The position numbers were made by a program, and so were the translations under genes. Source: Nothophaeocryptopus gaeumannii (Eukaryota; Ascomycota; Dothideomycetes; Mycosphaerellales; Mycosphaerellaceae). From it: a stretch of DNA of 64,000 nt. The notes below the pieces were generated by a model. That model did no database searches, was not told the DNA's origin, and saw only the letters and a program-made list of their open reading frames with translations. Of the stretch, positions 9,699 through 20,710 are shown piece after piece (position 1 is the first letter of the stretch; every line of letters begins with the position of its first letter). The stretch spans positions 930,001 through 994,000 of the forward strand of contig JASISA010000027.1 in assembly GCA_031771865.1 (NCBI GenBank), given 5' to 3'.

Positions 9699-10558
9699 CT
9701 TGCGCCGTTGTCAATGTTCAAAGTTTGGATGGAGTATGTTTTCGGCGATTCGTAGGCCCAATGCAGTCGATGCGAGCTGATACGAAAGAAGATGTTCAGC
9801 GGGGGAGTCGTTGATGGATGGCGAAGTGGTTGATGGAGGTGTCTGGTTGATGTTCAGGCACAGCTGCTGTCGTCAGGCCGGTCAAAGAGTCGCGACTTCC
9901 GATCGGGGCTCTGCGGCAACACCCGGGTGATCTTGGCGCTTATGAGGAGGACTTCACCTTCACGCTTCCACTTCCTCTCTACTTCAACAAAACCTTTCTC
10001 TCTCTTAAATCTACGCATCGACCTCTCGCCTTACAGATGAGATCCATTTGTTACACTCTTTTCCATCCCGTGACTCGCACCGTCCACGGCAGGTGTCATG
10101 CAAACACGGCACTTCGACGACGCCAAAGACTCCTGCAATCCCATCATGCAACTGAGCATATGTCCGAATCATGTGCTGACCGGAATCGTCTGGCCTCGAG
10201 ATCCTTTTCACTAGAAGCGTGGACCGCGCTTACATATTCGGAGTAAGGACAGGCGAGGATGCCTTGGCAGCACCCTGAATAGGACCTCCGAGCCAGAAAA
10301 CGGGCTAGAACGAAGCCACGCGATGAACTCAAAACGACAACCCGATCGAATGGTAGGGCCGCTTCACGTGGCACATATGAACAGACTCCACTGCTATGCT
10401 TTTACTCTTCAGCACTAAGGCCTTGTGAGCTGGCATGCCTCGAGTGGGAGCAAGCCAGAAATGCAACCCAAGCTGTGAGCTGAGACGATGGGGCTTCTTA
10501 TAGGCTCTGCGAGGGTCCTGCCCTCTGTGGTAAGCAGTGAGCACCGTATTCTAACACC
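9699..10558. other. Intergenic / divergent promoter region
   Basis: Lies between RPN5 and the WSC-peroxidase gene, which are divergently transcribed. No gene, RNA or repeat was recognised. It presumably holds the 5' regions of both genes. Confidence 0.4.
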
Positions 10559-12780
10559 ATGCCTGGCCTACACTCTCGATTGAGCTTTGCCTCCGCTCTG
10601 TTACTGACGAGATATGCCTCCGCTCAGTCTTGGACCTACCAAGGCTGCTACCTGGACAATGTGGGCAGCCGGACCTTGTCTTATTCTTACAATGTCGCCA
10701 ATATGACAACAGAGACCTGTACGAGCTACTGTGGAGCGAACGGATACAACTGGGCCGGAACTGAGTATGGCACTGAATGCTACTGCGACTATGAAATACC
10801 TTCTTCCGCGACGCAAGAGCCGGAAAGCGATTGCTCTATGCGATGTGCCGGCAACTCAAGCGAAACGTGTGGAGATGGAAACAGATTGAGCGTCTACTCC
10901 AATGGCGGCAAAGGCCCATTCATAAACCCTGGGCCAAGCGGTTGGTCGTATCTGGCATGCTACACGGACTCGGCGAGCAATCGAGCCTCCGCAATTTGCA
11001 AGGCGTGAGCGCCGGATCTGATGAAATTACTGTCGCCGGATGCACGTCTGCTTGCAAGTCTGCTGGCTACACGCTCGCCGGACTTGGGTATGCGAGAGAG
11101 TGTTGGTGTGACAACAGCATGCACAGCTCTGGTAAGAAAGCGGATAGTGGCTGCAGTATGCTCTGCTCTGGGAATCAAACAGAGTACTGCGGCGGGCCTG
11201 ATCGCCTCAATGTCTACAAGGTGGCCGATGCAACACCATCGACGCCTGGTCAAACTCCTTCTGGGTGGAAAGCCCTTGGATGCTTTACCGATAACACTGG
11301 CTCGCGAACGCTGTCTTCTGGACAAGATGTTCTTGGTGGCTCTTCGAACATGACAGTGGAAGGATGTCTGGCCACTTGTGACAACCTGGGCTTCGCATAC
11401 GCCGGTCTTGAATACAGCCACGAGTGCTTCTGCGGCAGTGCGATCAATGGTGGCGCTTGCGCTTCCGATCCTGATACCTGCTACATGCCTTGCAGTGGAA
11501 ACTTTGGCGAGACCTGTGGTGGCCCAAACCGACTTAATCTCTATTACTCTGGAGGAGACTCCAGGGTGCAAGCCTGTTCGTCGCAAGGAACACCGGCCTC
11601 CAGCGCAATGGTCTCTTCTACAGCCAGCGTAAGCACCGTCAGTACATCAACGAGCTCGGCATCAGTGTCCAGCTCTTCACAATCAAGCTCGGTGATATCT
11701 ACGTCGGCCAATGCGTCCAGCACACCCAGCTCCACCGCATCCACCACTACCTCGTCCTCGGCTATCAGCTCCAGCACGGGCTCGACCGTAGCTCAAAGCT
11801 CCAGCGTGCCGTCGAGCAGTTCCTCAATCACCACGTCAACGACACTGCTTACAGTCACCACTTCGAGTACCTTGCCATCATCTCTGCAGAGCTCACTGAC
11901 TACATCATCGACCACCTCCTCCACCTCTCCCGCATCGACAGTCTGCCCCTCCTTCTGGTCCGATGTAGCATCGGATTTCGCTTCTTCCATGCGCGACGCC
12001 AATGGTCAATGTAATGCCATGGCTCGCGCAGCCACTCGCTACGCGTTTCACGACGCTGCTTCCTTCTCCACCAAGCTTACTTTCTACGCGCCTGCTGCTG
12101 GAGGTGCCGATGGCTCGTTGTTACTTTCCCCAAACGAGATCAATCGCCCCGATCACGACGGTCTTCGGGACTACCATAGCCAGATTGGACAAAAGTTCAA
12201 TCAATACAAATCAGCAGGGTATGCGATCGGTGCCGCGGACCTGATTCAGGTCGCGAGTGCAGTGGGCGTGCTCGCATGTCCAGGCGGTGGAATTGGAAGA
12301 GTCTACGTCGGCCGAACAGACTCGTCCACCGATGCGCCCGATGGGCTTCTCGCTGTGACTTTTGGGTCTGGAAGCGACCACGACACGATCTTCCAACTGT
12401 TCACCGACAACGGCTTCTCTGCCCGCGATTTGGCGGCGCTCATTGGCGCCCACAGCACGAGTATTGCCAATTTTCAAGCTTCGCACGGAATTCCAGCTGG
12501 AACACCTCAAGACTCGACTCTAGGTGCTTGGGATGTCAATTACTACAATGAGACGTACTTCCCACCGAGTGGAATTGGAAGATTTGATAGTGATGTCAAT
12601 CTCAGCAAGAACGTCACGAGCGCTGTGGGCAAGCAATTCAAGAGTTTCGTTGGCAGTCAGGGTGCTTGGAGGGCCAGCTTTCAGAGTGCGTGGCAGGCGC
12701 TGAGTCTTTTGGGTATACCTACTGCGAACCGTAAAGGGTTTCAGGATTGCACGAGTGTGGTCGCTGCAGCTTTTAACTGA
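10559..12780 (+). pseudogene. Secreted WSC-domain / haem peroxidase fusion with an apparent frameshift
   Basis: The gene starts at 10559 with a signal peptide (MPGLHSRLSFASALLLTRYA). Three cysteine-rich WSC carbohydrate-binding domains follow, beginning 'WTYQGCYLDN', 'WSYLACYTDS' and 'WKALGCFTDN', each ending in a '(C)GGPxRLN(V/L)Y' type motif or close relative. Then comes a Ser/Thr-rich linker of about 125 residues and a plant-type haem peroxidase domain with the distal pocket 'RYAFHDAA' and proximal 'LAALIGAHSTS'. The reading frame changes at about 10985-11000, inside the second WSC domain: frame one ends at TGA 11006-11008, and the domain continues one frame over ('NLQGVSAGSDEITVAGC'). The span of 2222 nt is one base short of a multiple of three. 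It is a real pseudogene or an assembly single-base deletion. The intact form would be an extracellular, wall- or substrate-bound peroxidase. Confidence 0.8.
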
Positions 12781-13276
12781 TAGTTTTGATAGATCTTATG
12801 CTTTGAGAGTTTCCAAGCAGGACCTGATTTCGATCATGCTTCGATCGCTGTTACAGCTCTACTAAATACTGTACGGACTTGAGGGGACCTCATCTTTGCT
12901 CCTTGTTAGATGAGGAGTTAAGCATTGGCTAACCGATATCGACTACCTGAAGTAGTAAAGAGCTTCATTGTGTAGCGCTAGGCACCCTTGCACCGCTATG
13001 CCATTTATGAACACGAGGAGTTCAACTTGCGTGAGCTAAAGGCCGTCAGAAACGGTGGACTCTGGCACTTGAAGGAGACTACTGTGTCCTAATCCCTCCG
13101 CGGGCGTCCTGCCAGTCGTGTTGCTTGGCTGCGCCTCTCGGCTTGTATAGCGGGAACTTTGTTGCGAAGGATCCGAATACCACTAAACGTCAAGGCAGCG
13201 ACCTCAGCTTTCAGAGCGAACTGCAAGCCTCGTTCAAGGCGTTGCTTGTCGACGAACACCCGGCGAGATAAGTGAT
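12781..13276. other. Intergenic, nothing recognised
   Basis: Separates two genes transcribed in the same direction. It should hold the terminator of the peroxidase gene and the promoter of the glycosyltransferase gene. No motif is clear enough to call. Confidence 0.4.
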
Positions 13277-14701
13277 ATGCCTCATGTCCTGACGAACAGA
13301 CTCATTCTGTTCAGTGTACTCACGACGACAGGCCTGATCTTGCTATTGCTTCTACACCAGAATCCAAAAACACGGAGTATTCTCAAAATCAGCAAACCAC
13401 AATCATCAGCCTACTCACCGCACAACGAGTCCTACTTCCCACCTCGACCAGATCTCTGCGCCAATGGCTCCACACGACCGGATCTCGTTTGCAATGCCTT
13501 TCCTGTCGAAGCTTTCAAAGACATCCAGGTCGTCATCAAGACCGGTATAGGGGAACGCTCGAAACTCGAAACCCTTCTCTCAACTTTCGGATCATGTATA
13601 CCAAACCTTTTGATCGTCTCCGACATGCCAGACACCATCCTTGGCCACGAAGTCATCGATATCCTCGTTGACCTCCCACTTTCATATGCTATCAACAACA
13701 CCGATTGGAACGCATATGAGAACCAGAAAGCCGCCATCGCTGCCGGACAGGATGTCGGGAAAAGCCACGACGGTTGGAAGTTGGATCGTTTCAAGTTTTT
13801 GCCGATGCTGGAGAGGGCATATCGGACCAATCCTGACGCTCACTGGCTTGTGTTCTTGGAGACGGATACATATATCTTCTGGGATGGACTTCTACGCCTC
13901 TTGAGCTCCCTCGACCACACCCGCCCCCAATACCTCGGCTCCGCCGTCCCAGCCGCCGACCAAATATGGTTCGCGTACGGCGGTGCCGGAATAATTCTCT
14001 CTCAAGCCCTTCTCTCTTCGCTCTTCCCACCCTCTAGCTCTCCCAACACCCTCACCGCCAAGTACGCCGATCTCATCAAAGGCGACTGCTGCGGCGACAC
14101 ATCCCTCGCCTACACTCTCTACCGAGAACTCGGGATCCGCGTGGGAAATCTTTATCCCATGCTTACGGGCGATGAACCGCAGTGGGTGGGCGTTGGTAGG
14201 GGGAATTGGTGCATGCCTGTTTTGGGATTTCATCGTGCATCGGGGGAGCAAACGGGGAAGTTGTGGGACTGGGAACGATGCCGTGCCTCCACCTCCAGCG
14301 GGCAAGTAGTCACGTTTTCGGATTTGTTGGGTTTTGGGATGAAGTCACTGCTGGGCGAGGGGAATGGGATGAGGAAGGGGTGGAATAACGGCGCTATGGA
14401 GAAACAACCAAACAGTAGCGCTTCGCATGTATCAGCGAGGGCGTGTGCGGAGGCTTGTGAGAGAGATGGGAGGTGTTTGCAAGCGAGTTGGAAAGAGGGA
14501 AAATGTCGGGTTTCGGATATCGTAAAGCGGGGACAGAGGACGGAGGAGGACATTATTTCATTTTGGGATGCCAAGAAGCTAGAGGAGCTTGGATGGACGC
14601 CTGGCGGGATGGGAAGTCCGGGTTGTGAGAAGGTGAAGTGGTTGGAGCCGAAGATTAAGGAGCCGAAGAGTTGGTATGAGTTCTGGAAGGAGACGCCTTG
14701 A
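13277..14701 (+). CDS. GT31/fringe-like type II membrane glycosyltransferase with PAN-like C-terminus
   Basis: An intact single-exon protein of 474 residues. The N-terminal signal anchor (RLILFSVLTTTGLILLLLLH) places it in the Golgi/ER lumen as a type II membrane protein. The central part resembles fungal GT31 galactosyltransferase-like proteins: 'VVIKTGIGERSKLETLLSTF', 'NLLIVSDMPD', 'KLDRFKFLPMLERAYRTNPD', then 'WLVFLETDTYIFWDGLLRLL', where ETDTY takes the place of the metal-binding DxD. Further blocks are 'FAYGGAGIILSQALL' and 'GDCCGDTSLAYTLYRELGI'. The last about 90 residues carry closely spaced cysteines (ACAEACERDGRCLQ, GKCRVSD) as in a PAN/apple-like module. Donor and acceptor are unknown, but a role in wall or glycoprotein glycan decoration is likely. 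Confidence 0.8.
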   Translation: MPHVLTNRLILFSVLTTTGLILLLLLHQNPKTRSILKISKPQSSAYSPHNESYFPPRPDLCANGSTRPDLVCNAFPVEAFKDIQVVIKTGIGERSKLETLLSTFGSCIPNLLIVSDMPDTILGHEVIDILVDLPLSYAINNTDWNAYENQKAAIAAGQDVGKSHDGWKLDRFKFLPMLERAYRTNPDAHWLVFLETDTYIFWDGLLRLLSSLDHTRPQYLGSAVPAADQIWFAYGGAGIILSQALLSSLFPPSSSPNTLTAKYADLIKGDCCGDTSLAYTLYRELGIRVGNLYPMLTGDEPQWVGVGRGNWCMPVLGFHRASGEQTGKLWDWERCRASTSSGQVVTFSDLLGFGMKSLLGEGNGMRKGWNNGAMEKQPNSSASHVSARACAEACERDGRCLQASWKEGKCRVSDIVKRGQRTEEDIISFWDAKKLEELGWTPGGMGSPGCEKVKWLEPKIKEPKSWYEFWKETP

Positions 14702-15242
14702 TAATGCGCTGCGCATGTGATTGCATGGTTTCACTTCGCCGTTGCATGTGAAGAAGTCCGTGCGGCTTCTAGCTGCTTCTACGCCGTCGTAACCCTTTGA
14801 AAGCCGCACAGCTGATCGTCACATCCACAACGACACCAAGATCAACAAGTTCCTCAATCGTAATTGGAGATATCGACAGCTGCATGGACACCCCCACCGA
14901 GCATCCGAAGAGGGGACGTAGCGCGAGCCACGGACTTCTTCAAAGGGTACGAGACCCGTGGTTGAAAGAGCAGATCGAAGCGATAACCCATCCATCAAGT
15001 CCATGGACATACTGAGGGATAACTTGGCATAGACCCGGTAGGTGCACCCCGCGGTACACAAAACAGCAGAACTGAAGTATTTGAGTAGATTCTGAGATGA
15101 AGTGGAAGGAGAGAAGGCAGGCACGGCAGGGACACAGGTCGAGCAGAATCAGCAGTAACCATATTACAATGAGCATTCAATTTCATCTACTACCCAACCC
15201 TGACACCCTGACACCCTCATCTCCCTCCCTTTCTTTTGATCC
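14702..15242. other. Convergent intergenic region, nothing recognised
   Basis: Sits between two convergent genes and presumably holds both terminators. Short overlapping frames only. Confidence 0.4.
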
Positions 15243-17518
15243 TCATTTCACCATCACAAAATTCCCCAACCCCGAAACCCCATCAACGACCACGTAAACA
15301 ACATACGGGCCAGGCGGCGCCACACTTGAGTCCGGCGGCATCGTCACTGCAACGTTCTGTTCCACCTTCCCAACTTCCCACCCGTGCGTATCCAAGAACA
15401 TCATCCGGTGCCCCATATGCAATGAGTGCGTGACAAACCCCCCATGATACAACACCACTTTGACGGATTGGGCGTTCAAGGGTGCGGTGAATGTGATGTT
15501 GAAGCTTGATGAGTCCGCTGCGAGGGCTGTGGTGGAGAGGGTGATGTTGCTGGAACGACGAGCGGCGTTGGATCCGGAGAGATAGGGCGGCGTATAAATC
15601 TCCACGCGAAACTCCGTTACATACGGATCCTCCTCACTCGCCTCTAGGACGGGCATCTGCACAGGATTACTCCCCGCAATCATCACTGTGCCATCAAGAA
15701 GCAACAGAGCAACGGAATGATAAAGTCTCGGAATATCGCTCCTCACTCCCGTCGTCCATCTCTCTCCCAGCTCCGCCGCAGGATCATAGATCAAAGCTTC
15801 AAAAGTCGGATCCTCAGCAAGTCCAAACCCTTGAGCACCTTTATTCGCGCCATTGACCCATAGAACCGTGCCATCAGGAAGGAGTGTACCCTCAACCATC
15901 CCGCGGCCTTGCGGCATACTGTCCATTTCCCACTCCGCGTTCTCGGATAAGGGTTGGATACGGCCGCAGCTGGGATCGGTGGGAGAAGTAATGTCTTGAT
16001 AAGCGCCGCCTCCGCAGATGATGATATCGGGATCCCAGTCGTTTGCAGAGGAGAGCGGGAGGAGCACGGAGCCGCCGGTGTTGGGGTAGGTGCGGTAGTC
16101 GCCTGGGAGGTCGGGGAAGGATTTGATGGTCTTGTTGCTCGCTACGTCGAAGAGTTCTGAGCTCTTGGAAACGAAGACGAAGAGAGTGCCATCTTTGAGC
16201 AGGTGGATGAAGGGGTACATGTAATATGGTTGGGTTTTGATGAGGAGCTCCATTGGAATCGACTCGCCGTTGCTCACGCCGTACTTGTCAAGTATCTCGT
16301 ACGTCGGATTGTTGTTTGCGGTCTTCGACGGATCAAGGCCGTTCAAACTGCCTGACGCGACGAAGAGAGTGCCATCTGGCATGGTCTGTACACTCGGATA
16401 CCAGCGGGCGGAGTCGAGCTTATTGCCTGGCTCGACCCAGCTTTGGCCGTCAAGCGTGTCGCCAGTCGCTGATCTGGTCAGGTATCGGAGAGCTTTCCAG
16501 CCATCGGTCACTGTCGGGTCGAGCCAGCTCAGGTTGCCGTTGCCGCCGACAGACAGCAGTGTTCCATTCGCGAGGAAGGAACCACCGGCACAGAACGCGT
16601 TGGTCTTGTACGACAGCGGTACGACTTCGTTTGTCTCTGGATCGTACTCGGAGCTGTATGCATAGTAGCCGTCTGACAGATTGAGCTTGGTGTAGTTTTC
16701 AACCTTGTCCAAGAACATGACTCGTCCATTCGGCATCAGTGCAGCGTGCATCGCAGGTACTCCAGAATCTCCAACAACTTTGAAGGACCCAGGTTTCGCA
16801 TTAGCTGGAGCGGGAGAAGCGCTAGGAGCAGGCTCTGTAGGAGCTTGATTGCACGGCCCAGATTGGCATCCATCGCCGCAGTGTGCACTCGAGTTGCCGC
16901 AAAAGCCATACATGGAGCAGCAGCTGCCGAGTTGCCAGTTACCGCATACGGTGGCTCCTGCGTTGGCGCCGCAGGTCCCATCCGTAGTGGCGGTGCCGGT
17001 CGAGGAGGTCGCAGCTGTTGTTGTTGGTTTCCCCAAGACAGGCTCACTGTTGGTGGCGCCTGGGTCTTGCAGACTAGTTGCGTCCGGAGATTCCGTATTG
17101 GAGGTCGCGGTCCCCGAGTTTCCATCATCAGTACAGCCACTCTGACAGCCATCGCTGGCTAGGCAGTGCTGAGTTGTCTTGCCGTGAGAGCTACAACATG
17201 CTTCATTATCGCCGACTGAATCGCAGGTCGCGTTGTCGAAGGCAGATCCGCATCGTCCATCTGACCTAGGAGCGCTGTTGTCTGCAGAGTTGGCAAATTC
17301 CGCGCGGTTCTCGAGGCCAGTTGGCAGACACCTGTGCGGAATCAGTATTCAAGCTTTCCGTTCAGCCGCCCTAATTACGTGTTGTTATTCAGGCATATCT
17401 GCCCTCGTAGACAGCCCTGTCCCGACGAGACACTCGAGTTGCAGCCGGGCTGGACAAAGTTGAATAGAATGTTGGCGCTAGCTGAATCGGCCAGGATAGA
17501 CGCCAAGTAGAGCTTCAT
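15243..17518 (-). CDS. Copper radical oxidase (glyoxal/galactose-oxidase-like) with two CBM18 chitin-binding domains
   Basis: Two exons, 17518-17379 and 17331-15243, separated by a 47-nt intron (GTAATT...CACAG), give 742 residues. A short signal-like N-terminus (MKLYLASILADSASANILF) is followed by a first Cys-rich segment (PGCNSSVSSGQGCLRGQICL). Two hevein-like CBM18 modules come next, starting 'DGRCGSAFDNATCDSVGDN' and 'DGTCGANAGATVCGNWQLGS', separated by a Ser/Thr linker. The Kelch-type catalytic domain then shows the expected copper-radical features: 'KTNAFCAGGSFLANG' (Cys of the Tyr-Cys cofactor), 'RWYPSVQTMPDG', 'DIPRLYHSVALLLLDG' and the late His pair in 'THSLHMGHRMMF' within the DUF1929 end. 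Family enzymes (AA5) oxidise aldehydes or alcohols and release H2O2 outside the cell. The chitin-binding modules suggest attachment to fungal wall. Confidence 0.9.
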
Positions 17519-17595
17519 GGTTAACAAGAAGATATCCAAGATATGCGAGTCTACTTCTTCGTAGTGGTGTCGGTTTCAAAGCCTCTTGATGTGAA

Positions 17596-17617
17596 AGAGA
17601 GAGAGAGAGAGAGAGAG
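17596..17617. repeat. (AG)n microsatellite
   Basis: Eleven uninterrupted AG dinucleotides, 5' of the copper radical oxidase gene. Confidence 0.9.
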
Positions 17618-17986
17618 GCGGAGGAAATGTCATAGTATAGTCGAGGACCCACCTTGAGCAAACAGTGAACGCAAATGTGAGAAGCTATTGTGCATATTGT
17701 CCGCACCATTGCCTATTGTCAGCTGAGCAACCGCTGTTGGAAGGATATTAGCGAGTTTCTTTCGCCGTGAAAGGCTCGGTCAAAAGCATCATGATGAGTG
17801 AGTGAGAGGGCGAGGCTGGCTGGTCGTAGAGCCTGACATAAGAGTTTGCATAACAGAAGTGGTAATAGTGGATGTGGTGTGGTGAGAAGAAGAGGAAACG
17901 AGTGTGAAAGTGAAAGTTGACGTATGGTCGAACGCGAACGCGTCTCGTCATGTGATGAGCCAAGGTCTTGGCGCAATCTGGATGTC

Positions 17987-18035
17987 ACCATCAACACCAT
18001 CAATACCGTCAATACCATCAATACAATCAACATCG
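17987..18035. repeat. Short minisatellite, about 9-bp unit (ACCATCAAT-like)
   Basis: About five imperfect copies of a unit like ACCATCAAT. No coding sense is evident. Confidence 0.7.
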
Positions 18036-18141
18036 CTTCCCAAACTGCAAGCAACATCTCGTACATCATTGCGGCTCGCAATTCTCCTGTATACATGTAT
18101 CAAACTCCCAAGGCCCATCCCAAGCCGCCACCCAGCCGCCC

Positions 18142-19482
18142 TCAAACCAGCTCAGCCTCAATGACTGCCTGTTCGGACAGCGGCGATGTGTACCACGCGA
18201 CGATCTTGAAGCCAGACGACTCGACCAACGACGTCCACTCCGCTTTGGTGCCTGTAGCGAAATCAGCAAAGGACTAAGCGAGGCCGCAATATGAGGCTAA
18301 TGGAAAACTTACGCTCTTGAGCCGAATTCGCCATCATGTGCAGGTCACTCGTCGACACCAGGAAATCTGTGGACGGGACGAGCACGATATCGTTGATCAG
18401 AAGTCGACTGAATCCCTTCTTCATGGCCGGCCTCAATGCCCCGAGAATCTGTCTTGCCTTCTCATCTGGCCAATCATGAAGAACAAGATGTCTGCATGCC
18501 GCACGTCAGCGTTCATCACTGCGATGCTCTCTTCTGAGATAACTTACAGAAAGTAAGCAGCGGCTCCCAGCACTGGCTGAGGACTGAAGAAGTCATGGCC
18601 CAGCCTCACGATCGACGCATCTGCCTCTGTCGCTCGCTCGACAACTTCCGGCAGGTCTTCCAGAACGATGGTGCCTGTGGTGAAACGGTCTGGAGCTTTC
18701 TGGCGCAATGCTTCCGAGTCTTGCCCAACACCTCCACCGATGTCGACAAATGCGACACCACTTTCCTGCATGCGATCAAGTATGTTCTTACGCCAAGGAT
18801 AGAACTCCGTCCACTTTGAGCTATGAAGACCCCGGAGCCGCATCATGTGATGGAGCTCTTGAAAAGCTGCAGGGTTCTGTTGAAACCACGGCATCAAAGA
18901 CATGCCGTACACTGCACGCCACGCGCTGTCCTCTGGATCCAACGGATTCCTGTATCTGCCTTTCCGCAGGAATGCCGGCAGCTCTAGTGCCAGTGGATTG
19001 ACGAATTTCTCATGAAAGCCGAAGGTTGCTGCCGTGGATTCCGATCGAAACGACTTCGTGAAGCTGGTCAGCGCGAAGCTATCGTCTTTATGGTGGTATT
19101 GCACCCATCGCGACGCAACAGCGGCGAGAAGGAGACGATCTGCTGAAGTCAGCGTTCCCTTGCACATGCAAGCCCACAACTACTCACAAATCAGGCGCTC
19201 ATCGCATCCTGTCAAGTCAGCAAGCTCTTTGCTCGATTTGCTGCTGTCCTCGGGCTCCCACTTTGCAAAAATGTCTGTCTCTTGTAAAGCCTTCAGAGCA
19301 GCAACAGCGAGCGGATTGAAGAGCAAATGCATCGATGCTGTTTCCCATGGGCTCTCGATTTTTGCCACAAGATCTCTGGCGAGCTGGACGGATTCGCGAC
19401 GTTCTGCTTCGTCAACGAAGATTCCTTGATCAACGCATTCTACGATCTGCCTTAGGTCGTTCAACAGCCCAGACTGTGTCAT
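18142..19482 (-). CDS. SAM-dependent O-methyltransferase (COMT-like, class of fungal metabolite OMTs)
   Basis: Four exons: 19482-19188, 19142-18548, 18491-18313 and 18251-18142 (1179 nt, 392 residues), with introns of 45, 56 and 61 nt bearing GTGAGT, GTAAGT and GTAAGT donors. The start MTQSGLLNDLRQIVE is chosen because helical dimerisation-domain sequence begins there; an upstream in-frame extension lacks such character. The SAM-binding motif is 'FVDIGGGVGQDSEALRQ', followed by 'IVLEDLPEVVERA' and 'GHDFFSPQP'. The catalytic His lies in 'YFLHLVLHDWPDEKARQIL', which spans the exon 2/3 junction. The enzyme would methylate a phenolic hydroxyl. It is divergent from the A-T-TE synthetase 1.2 kb away, so the synthetase product is the natural candidate substrate. 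Confidence 0.9.
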
Positions 19483-20710
19483 CTTTCTTTCTGGAGTTAT
19501 CGAGAATGTCTCAGGCTCAAACGATTCAGCACGAGCAGCAGTCAATCTTGGCAATGAGAAAGAACAAAAAGACGTTTGGTGCAAGAGTCTAGAGTGACCA
19601 TTGAGAGAAGATATGGGCAACTTCCCCTTCAAAATGCCACGACTTTCATCATCCAGGCGACACAGCGGCATTACGACTCGTGACAGAAAGAAGCCGCCTT
19701 CGAGATCCCGTCATCGGTTCAAGCGCCCTGCGAAGTTTGACCGGTGGTTTTTCTTTCGTCAGACGGACTCTTGACACTCGCCCTTTCCGCAAAAGCATAA
19801 CTCCCAATAATTGCAGCCTTGCGACAGGGCTGAGCTGCGCAAGATCCTGAGGATTCACGCCCTGGGTCACGAGACTTCCAATGAGGCCGCTTGGCCCCAC
19901 TCCTTCAACGACTCACCCTTCGCATACCGAACAAAAGCCTTTTACTTCATTGCAAAGGATTTGGTCTTTGTAGGCGGCTGTGGTGTACTTTCTGGTCTGC
20001 CTGAAAGTCAAGCGGTCTGGCCGAGTTCATCCTCGGCGCCTGCCGTCTGACCCTTGCCGGTAGACGATTGTCGCCCGTAGTGCGAGACCATATCGTCACC
20101 GACCTTTGCGCCCTTCATTGTCAACCCGCTTCGAACAATGATGTTCCTTTATCAAATCAAGCGGCGGTAGGCGGGACGGCTCTACAACGTGGCCCCCACG
20201 TGCTTTAACAAGACGGCACGTCACACAAAGGATAGTCCGCCACCTGCCCAGGCTATCTCGAACTATGATACCGCCATTCCATTTGACAGTCTGGGTCACC
20301 CTATGCGCAGGCCGCCTTGTCACTAGTATATGGACGCCGTGGCTATGGGAGTGTCATGCTCGTCCATAGCCGACCGACCCGGTGATGCCGAGCTGTTAGC
20401 ACGGTGGCAAACCGGTAGGTGAACAGTTCGTAGTGCAAACTACGCAGCGAAGCGATACTTGGTATGCATGGTTCCGTGCCAGTCATGCGCACTTGCTCGG
20501 ACATACGAGTTCATCGAGCCGATTCAGCCATCGCAGCACGTCAGTGGACAAAGGCAGCAACGCCCTTCGCTGATTTACATCTCATCCCCCTGGCGGCCCA
20601 TATCACGCGCAGATGGGGTTCGCGGGTCATCTGGCACTACTTAACAGGTTTGTTTCAGTCTTTGCATCAACCCCTCTGTCAGCATCTTCGTTCATTCAGC
20701 TTCATTTGAT
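19483..20710. promoter_or_regulatory. Divergent promoter region of the OMT / A-T-TE pair
   Basis: The 1.2-kb region separates the two divergent biosynthetic genes and probably contains both promoters. A palindromic CACGTG box occurs at 20197-20202. No transcription-factor gene of the zinc-cluster type is seen next to the pair. The extended minus-strand frame up to 19671 is not taken as coding. Confidence 0.4.

Larger units (their letters stand above)
17519..18141. other. Intergenic region with two simple repeats
   Basis: Between the oxidase start and the O-methyltransferase stop, both genes on the minus strand. Apart from the (AG)n tract and the short minisatellite listed separately, no gene or RNA was recognised. 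Confidence 0.4.

Noticed and set aside
19483..19671. Upstream in-frame extension of the O-methyltransferase
   Set aside because: The added 63 residues lack family similarity; the ATG at 19482 matches the usual start of the dimerisation domain.
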